DNA of 64,000 nucleotides from Kitasatospora sp. NBC_00458 (GTDB lineage Bacteria > Actinomycetota > Actinomycetes > Streptomycetales > Streptomycetaceae): the NCBI RefSeq assembly GCF_036013975.1, contig NZ_CP107904.1:2790001-2854000 (forward strand), written 5' to 3'. Shown here in pieces: positions 59,811-64,000 of this stretch. Below the pieces are notes generated by a model. It made no database searches. It saw only the letters and a list, made by a program, of their open reading frames with translations, and was not told the origin of the DNA. Position 1 is the stretch's first letter; each line of letters opens with the position of its first letter. A program made the translations under genes and the position numbers.

Positions 59811-62800
59811 ATGCGAGCGGGCACATCGCTGCGTACGGCCGGGGGCACGGACTCGGCGGACCACGGGGCGGAAGCGGCCGGACCGTGGCCCGGGATGACG
59901 CGGGCGGCACTGGCCCGTACCGGGGCCCGGGGAGGCGGCGGTGACTGGCAGGTCACCGCCGAGGGCTTCTGGTGCACGGCCAGGCCGTCCGCCGGCGAAC
60001 TCGCCGGCGAAGGCTGGAAACTCCACGTCAGCGCCGCCTCCGCGGTCGGCGGCGCCGTCCTCGCGGCCGTCACCGAGGTCCTGGCCGAGGACCCGTGCAC
60101 GTTCAGGTTCGCCGCCGGGGCCGCCCAGCTGCACGAGCTCAACTCGCGCAACGGCGACCGCGGTTCCGCGGGCAAGTTCATCACCGTCTACCCGGACGGC
60201 GAACCGCAGTTCCGACGGCTGGCCGCCGCACTCCACCGCGCCACCGACGGCCTGCCCGGCCCGGTGGTGCTCTCCGACCGCCCGTACCGGCCCGGCAGCC
60301 TCGTCCACTACCGGTACGGCGCCATCGCGGCCCGTGCCGAACTCGGCAACGACGGCGGCTACCGGTCCATGCTGCGCGGGCCCGGCGGCGAACGCGTCGA
60401 GGACGTGCGCGGGGCGCCGTACCGCTGCCCGCCGTGGGCCCGCGACCCGCTGGTGCCGGACCCCTCCCCGGACGGGCGGCCCGGCGCGGGCAGACCCCCG
60501 GCCCGGCGGCGCGGCAGCGGCGGGGTCCTGCTGGCCGGACGGTACGTGGTCACCGGGGCCATCCGGCACGGCGCCAGGGGCGGCGTCTTCCTCGGGCGCG
60601 ACACCGACGGCGGCGAGGAGGTCGTGGTCAAGCAGGCGCGCGCCCACACCGAGGTGGACCGCGCCGGCACCGACGCCCGCACCGCGCTGCGGCACGAGGC
60701 CGCCCTGCTGGCCCGGCTCGACGGGCAGGGGCTCGCGCCGCGCCCGGTCGAACTCGTCGAACAGGACGACTCGCTGTTCCTCGTGCAGGAACGAATCGCC
60801 GGACAGTCGCTCGGCGGCTGGATCGCGGCCCGGCTGCGCCGCGACGGCAGTCCCGGCGTCGACTGGGCCGAGGCCGGACCGGTCGCCCACGCCCTGCTCG
60901 ACCTGGTCGAGCGGGTGCACGAGCAGGGACTCGTCCTGCGGGACCTCTCCCCCGGCAACGTGCTCGTCCTGCCCGACGGCTCGCTGCGCCTGGTCGACCT
61001 GGAACTCGCCGCCGAGGCGGGCAGCCGGTCCCGCTCGGCCGGCACCCCCGGCTACCGTGCCCCCGAACAGGGGCCCGGGCGGCTCACCCTGGTCACCGAC
61101 GGCGCCTGCACCGCCGAACCGGAGGCCGACCTCCACGCGCTCGGAGGCCTCTTCTTCCTGCTCGCCACCGGCCACGACCCGCTGCTGCCCGAGGACCTCC
61201 CGCGCGCCCGGCCGGTCGCCGACCGCCTGGGCCGCTGGCTGTCCCTCGCAGCACGCTCCGGCAGCACCGCCCGCCGGCTCGCGCCCGCCGTCCTGGGGCT
61301 CCGCGCGGAGGAGCCCCGGCGGCGGTGGGGGGTGGCCCGCGCCCGGGAGTCACTGACGGCGCCGGGGGCGGGGGCCGGGGCGGGGCCCACGGCGGACGCG
61401 GGGACGGCGGCGGACCCGCACGGGCACGGGCACGCACACGGGCACGGGTCGGCACACGGGCACGGGTCTGCTGACGCGGCGGGTTCCCGGGACGTCGGCG
61501 GCGCGGCCCCGCCGGACGACCACTCCCCCTGGCTCTCCGAGCAGGGCACGCCGCGAGCCCGGGCCGGTGCCGCCCCCGGCTTCGACTTCCTTCCCAGCGG
61601 CCCCGGCTCAGGCCCCGGCTTCGGCTTCGGCAACGGCAACGGCAACGGCAACGGCTTGGGCAACGACGCCGCCCCGCAGGCCGTCCGCCGTCACCCGTCC
61701 GGGCCGGGCGTCCAGGGAGCCGGCAACCCCTCCGACTTCACCGACAGCACCGGCCTCGCCGACAGTTCCGACAGCGGGGTCGTCGACCGGATCCTGCACG
61801 ACGGCCTGCGCCACCTCGCCGCCACCGCGACGCCCCTGCGACGGGACCGGCTCTGGCCGGTGGTCCCGGCCGGTGAGCGGTCGGACCCGTGCAACGTGCA
61901 ACACGGGGCGGCCGGAGTGCTGGCCGTCCTCGCCCGGGCGGCCGGGACCGGCGGGCTCCCGGCCGAGGTCCGGGCCGTGGCCCGCACGACGGCCCGGACC
62001 GCCGCCGAGTGGATCGAACGGCGCTGCGCCGCCGAACCGGTGGTGCTGCCCGGCCTGCACTTCGGCCGGTCCGGCGCCGCCTGGGCGCTGCTGGACGCCG
62101 CCGGTGCGCTGGGCGACCGCGCGCTGGCCGGACGGGCGGCGGAACTCGCCGGGCGGATAGCCGTCGAGTGGCCCAACCCCGACGTCTGCCACGGCGCGGC
62201 CGGTGCCGGCTTCCTCCAGCTCCGCTTCGCCGCGGAGGCCTCGCCGCACGCGGCGGCCGGTCCCGCAGCGGCCGCCGGAGCTCCCGCCCACGCCCCGGCG
62301 CCGTCCAGCGCCGTGCGGTCGTCCGGCGCGGCGTACGACGGCGCGGCGCACGACGACCGGGCGCAGTACGGGGCCGGTCCGGACGCCGCGGTGTTCCTCG
62401 ACCGGGCCTCCCGCTGCGGGCACGGCCTGCTGGCGGCCGCGCGGCAGGCGCCGTACGGCACGGTGTGGCCGGTGCCGGAGGACTTCGACTCCGCCCTCGC
62501 CGGGATCACCCACCTCGGCTTCGCCCACGGCGTCGCGGGCGTCGGCGCCTTCCTGCTGGCCGCGGCCGGAGCCACCGGTGACCGCGCGCTGCTCGACGGC
62601 GCGGTGGCGGCCGGGCACACGCTCGCCGCCACCGCCCGGCTCGACCGGAACGGCTCCGGTGAGACCGCCTGGTGGCCGCGGAGCGCCGTCGACCCCGGGC
62701 ACGTCCGGCTCGCGCACTGGTGCAGCGGCTCCTCCGGTGCGGGCACCTTCCTGCTCCGGCTCTGGCAGGCCACCGGCGACCCGGACGCCCACCGGCTGGC

Positions 62801-63263
62801 CCTGGCCGCCGGCCGGGCCGTCGCCGCCGGGCGGTGGCACAGCGGCACCACCGCCTGCCACGGGCTCGCCGGGAACGGCGAGTACCTGCTCGACCTGGCC
62901 GGGGCCACCGGCGACCACGAGTTCCGGGCCGCCGCCGACGAGTTGGGCGGCCTGATCGCCGCCCGCTCGGCGCTGCGCGACGGCCTGCTGGTCCTGCCCG
63001 ACGAGACCGGCACCGGGTGCGCCGCCGCGTACGGCACCGGAACCGCGGGTCCGCTGGCCTTCCTGCTGCGGTTGCGGCACGGCGGCCCGCGGCTCTGGAC
63101 GGACCCGGTCGCCCCGTTCACCGTCACCGGTCACCCCGCCTTCGACCCGGCACCCGAACCCGGGGTCGGCCGGGCGCCCGGCCCGGCATCCGACCCTGCT
63201 GCGAGCCCCACCCCCGACCCTGCTCCCGGACCTCCCGGCCCGGCGGAGGCGAGTACGGCATGA
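59811..63263 (+). CDS. LanL-like (class IV) lanthipeptide synthetase
   Basis: A three-part enzyme of about 1150 aa. Residues 10-210 resemble the LanL/LanKC lyase domain (C-T-F-R-F-A-A-G-A-A-Q-L-H-E-L-N-S-R and P-Y-R-P-G-S-L-V-H-Y-R-Y-G). Residues 225-530 are a Ser/Thr-kinase-like domain (V-V-V-K-Q-A-R, catalytic L-R-D-L-S-P-G-N-V with Asp378, L-V-D-L-E-L-A in place of DFG). Residues 670-1100 are a LanC cyclase keeping the zinc ligands Cys971 (H-W-C-S-G-S), Cys1016 and His1017 (A-C-H-G), which marks class IV over class III. The linker holds His-Gly and Asn-Gly repeats. The start is uncertain: ATG 59811 or 59799. Confidence 0.85.
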   Translation: MRAGTSLRTAGGTDSADHGAEAAGPWPGMTRAALARTGARGGGGDWQVTAEGFWCTARPSAGELAGEGWKLHVSAASAVGGAVLAAVTEVLAEDPCTFRFAAGAAQLHELNSRNGDRGSAGKFITVYPDGEPQFRRLAAALHRATDGLPGPVVLSDRPYRPGSLVHYRYGAIAARAELGNDGGYRSMLRGPGGERVEDVRGAPYRCPPWARDPLVPDPSPDGRPGAGRPPARRRGSGGVLLAGRYVVTGAIRHGARGGVFLGRDTDGGEEVVVKQARAHTEVDRAGTDARTALRHEAALLARLDGQGLAPRPVELVEQDDSLFLVQERIAGQSLGGWIAARLRRDGSPGVDWAEAGPVAHALLDLVERVHEQGLVLRDLSPGNVLVLPDGSLRLVDLELAAEAGSRSRSAGTPGYRAPEQGPGRLTLVTDGACTAEPEADLHALGGLFFLLATGHDPLLPEDLPRARPVADRLGRWLSLAARSGSTARRLAPAVLGLRAEEPRRRWGVARARESLTAPGAGAGAGPTADAGTAADPHGHGHAHGHGSAHGHGSADAAGSRDVGGAAPPDDHSPWLSEQGTPRARAGAAPGFDFLPSGPGSGPGFGFGNGNGNGNGLGNDAAPQAVRRHPSGPGVQGAGNPSDFTDSTGLADSSDSGVVDRILHDGLRHLAATATPLRRDRLWPVVPAGERSDPCNVQHGAAGVLAVLARAAGTGGLPAEVRAVARTTARTAAEWIERRCAAEPVVLPGLHFGRSGAAWALLDAAGALGDRALAGRAAELAGRIAVEWPNPDVCHGAAGAGFLQLRFAAEASPHAAAGPAAAAGAPAHAPAPSSAVRSSGAAYDGAAHDDRAQYGAGPDAAVFLDRASRCGHGLLAAARQAPYGTVWPVPEDFDSALAGITHLGFAHGVAGVGAFLLAAAGATGDRALLDGAVAAGHTLAATARLDRNGSGETAWWPRSAVDPGHVRLAHWCSGSSGAGTFLLRLWQATGDPDAHRLALAAGRAVAAGRWHSGTTACHGLAGNGEYLLDLAGATGDHEFRAAADELGGLIAARSALRDGLLVLPDETGTGCAAAYGTGTAGPLAFLLRLRHGGPRLWTDPVAPFTVTGHPAFDPAPEPGVGRAPGPASDPAASPTPDPAPGPPGPAEASTA

Positions 63264-64000
63264 ACGTGGCCACCCGGACCGCGACGCAGGCGCTGCGCCG
63301 GCTCGGCTTCACCTTCTCGGCCGACGGCAGCCACGCCGCCTGCCTCGCCTCCGCCGCCGACGGCGGCTGGTACGTGGAGAGTTGGCGCCTGCCGCCGGAC
63401 GGCCCCGCCGCGCCCGCCGGGCTCCACCTCCCCGGCAGCCGCTCCGAGAACGTCCGCTCCCAACTGGTCGCGCTGCCGGACGGTTCGGTCCTGGTCTGCC
63501 GGCACGACGGCGACCGGCACGACCTGGTGACGCTGTCCGACGCCACCGACCAGGAGGGCCGACTCGTCACCGCCGAGCGGCCGTTGGCCACCCTGCGGGC
63601 ACCGGGGCTGCGCCTCCTCCCCCTGCCGGCGGGCGCGCCGTCCGGCCCCCGGGCGCCGGTCGCGCTGGCGCTGGGCACCGACACCCGCCCGGGCACCACG
63701 GTCTGGCTGGTGCGCGCCGACGGCTCGGCGCCGCACCGGATCGCGGAGATCCCCGGGCTGCACGGCGGTGGCGTCTGGCTCGACCGCACCGGCGCACTGC
63801 TGGCGCTCGACCGGGTGGGCGACGGCCTGGTCCGCACCGTGGTGCTGGACCTGCGCACCGGCACGGTCACCCCGCTGCTGGAGATCGGCGAGCGCAGCAA
63901 CGACCGGCTGGTGCTCTTCGACCCGGACAGCCGGTTCGCGATGGTGCGCAGCGACGCGCCCGGCACCGACCGGCTGGGCTGGGGCGCGCTGGGCGGCGGC
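63260..64000 (+). CDS. Beta-propeller protein, probable S9 peptidase N-terminus (3' truncated)
   Basis: The frame is open to the window end (247 codons visible). The ATG overlaps the synthetase stop (ATGA), so the two are co-translated. Repeated short blades such as F-T-F-S-A-D-G-S-H-A-A, L-P-D-G-S-V-L-V-C-R, W-L-V-R-A-D-G-S-A-P-H-R-I and L-F-D-P-D-S-R-F-A-M resemble the seven-bladed propeller of prolyl-oligopeptidase-family enzymes. Such peptidases remove leader peptides in class III/IV lanthipeptide pathways. The catalytic domain is beyond the window, so this rests on the propeller and context. Confidence 0.65.
   Translation, partial: MNVATRTATQALRRLGFTFSADGSHAACLASAADGGWYVESWRLPPDGPAAPAGLHLPGSRSENVRSQLVALPDGSVLVCRHDGDRHDLVTLSDATDQEGRLVTAERPLATLRAPGLRLLPLPAGAPSGPRAPVALALGTDTRPGTTVWLVRADGSAPHRIAEIPGLHGGGVWLDRTGALLALDRVGDGLVRTVVLDLRTGTVTPLLEIGERSNDRLVLFDPDSRFAMVRSDAPGTDRLGWGALGGG

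Noticed and set aside
59518..59898. Cys-containing plus-strand ORF just before the lanthionine synthetase, considered as a lanthipeptide precursor
   Set aside because: Mostly Arg/Pro/Gly, no leader-like helix, and it runs into the synthetase coding region; no match to known class III/IV precursors.

Overview
The window is very GC-rich (roughly 70-75 %), has strong third-position G/C bias and uses GTG and TTG starts often. Gene content and order indicate a Streptomycetaceae chromosome (Streptomyces or Kitasatospora): a MetAP1 next to a small conserved ORF, an RNase HI/phosphatase - zinc-ribbon - Nif3 trio, a type II PKS cluster with a SARP regulator, and an actinobacterial type A RNase P RNA. 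No tRNA, rRNA or CRISPR array was seen.

Layout. (1) 1-9.9 kb is mostly housekeeping: a truncated M50 protease, an F420:NADP-type reductase, an MFS exporter, map, a primase-polymerase-domain protein, a PadR regulator with a clear operator, an RibD/DHFR-like protein, an ACT protein and several tiny proteins. (2) 9.9-39.7 kb is a type II aromatic polyketide cluster: KS-alpha, CLF, ACP, two ketoreductases, two didomain aromatase/cyclases, a SnoaL-like and a metallo-beta-lactamase-fold protein. It also has a starter module (KAS III-like enzyme with Ser instead of Cys, an acyltransferase and a valine-dehydrogenase homologue), tailoring oxidases (luciferase-like monooxygenase, Tat-exported covalent-flavin oxidase, P450 with ferredoxin), MarR-MFS export, an oligopeptide-type ABC importer split across the cluster, a glutathionyl-hydroquinone-reductase-like protein, an NmrA-like reductase and a SARP activator. 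Six promoter regions share 11-bp-phased TCCAG/TGGAC repeats at a fixed distance from an xANNNT -10-like element, which fits SARP control of the whole cluster.

(3) 39.9-51.4 kb is an island bounded by a 30-bp perfect direct repeat of the rnpB 3' end. It carries a tightly coupled defence operon: an active-looking C5-cytosine methylase, a DUF6339 domain fused to a catalytically dead C5-methylase, an unassigned protein, a MORC/MutL-like GHKL ATPase, a PD-(D/E)XK protein and a Z1-domain SF2 ATPase. A divergent Vsr-like endonuclease and a broken group II intron reverse transcriptase follow. No integrase is present. (4) 51.4-59.2 kb is core again: rnpB, a DHA2 exporter, an RNB-domain ribonuclease, a DUF3995 protein, YaaA, RNase HI/phosphatase, a zinc-ribbon coiled-coil protein and Nif3. 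(5) 59.8-64 kb holds a LanL-like (class IV) lanthionine synthetase overlapping a beta-propeller peptidase-like gene cut by the window end.

The strongest observations are the rnpB-targeted island with its methylase pseudoenzyme, the cluster-wide SARP promoter pattern, and a small leader-peptide ORF upstream of the cluster's ABC importer. All assignments come from reading the sequence and family knowledge; no database search was possible.
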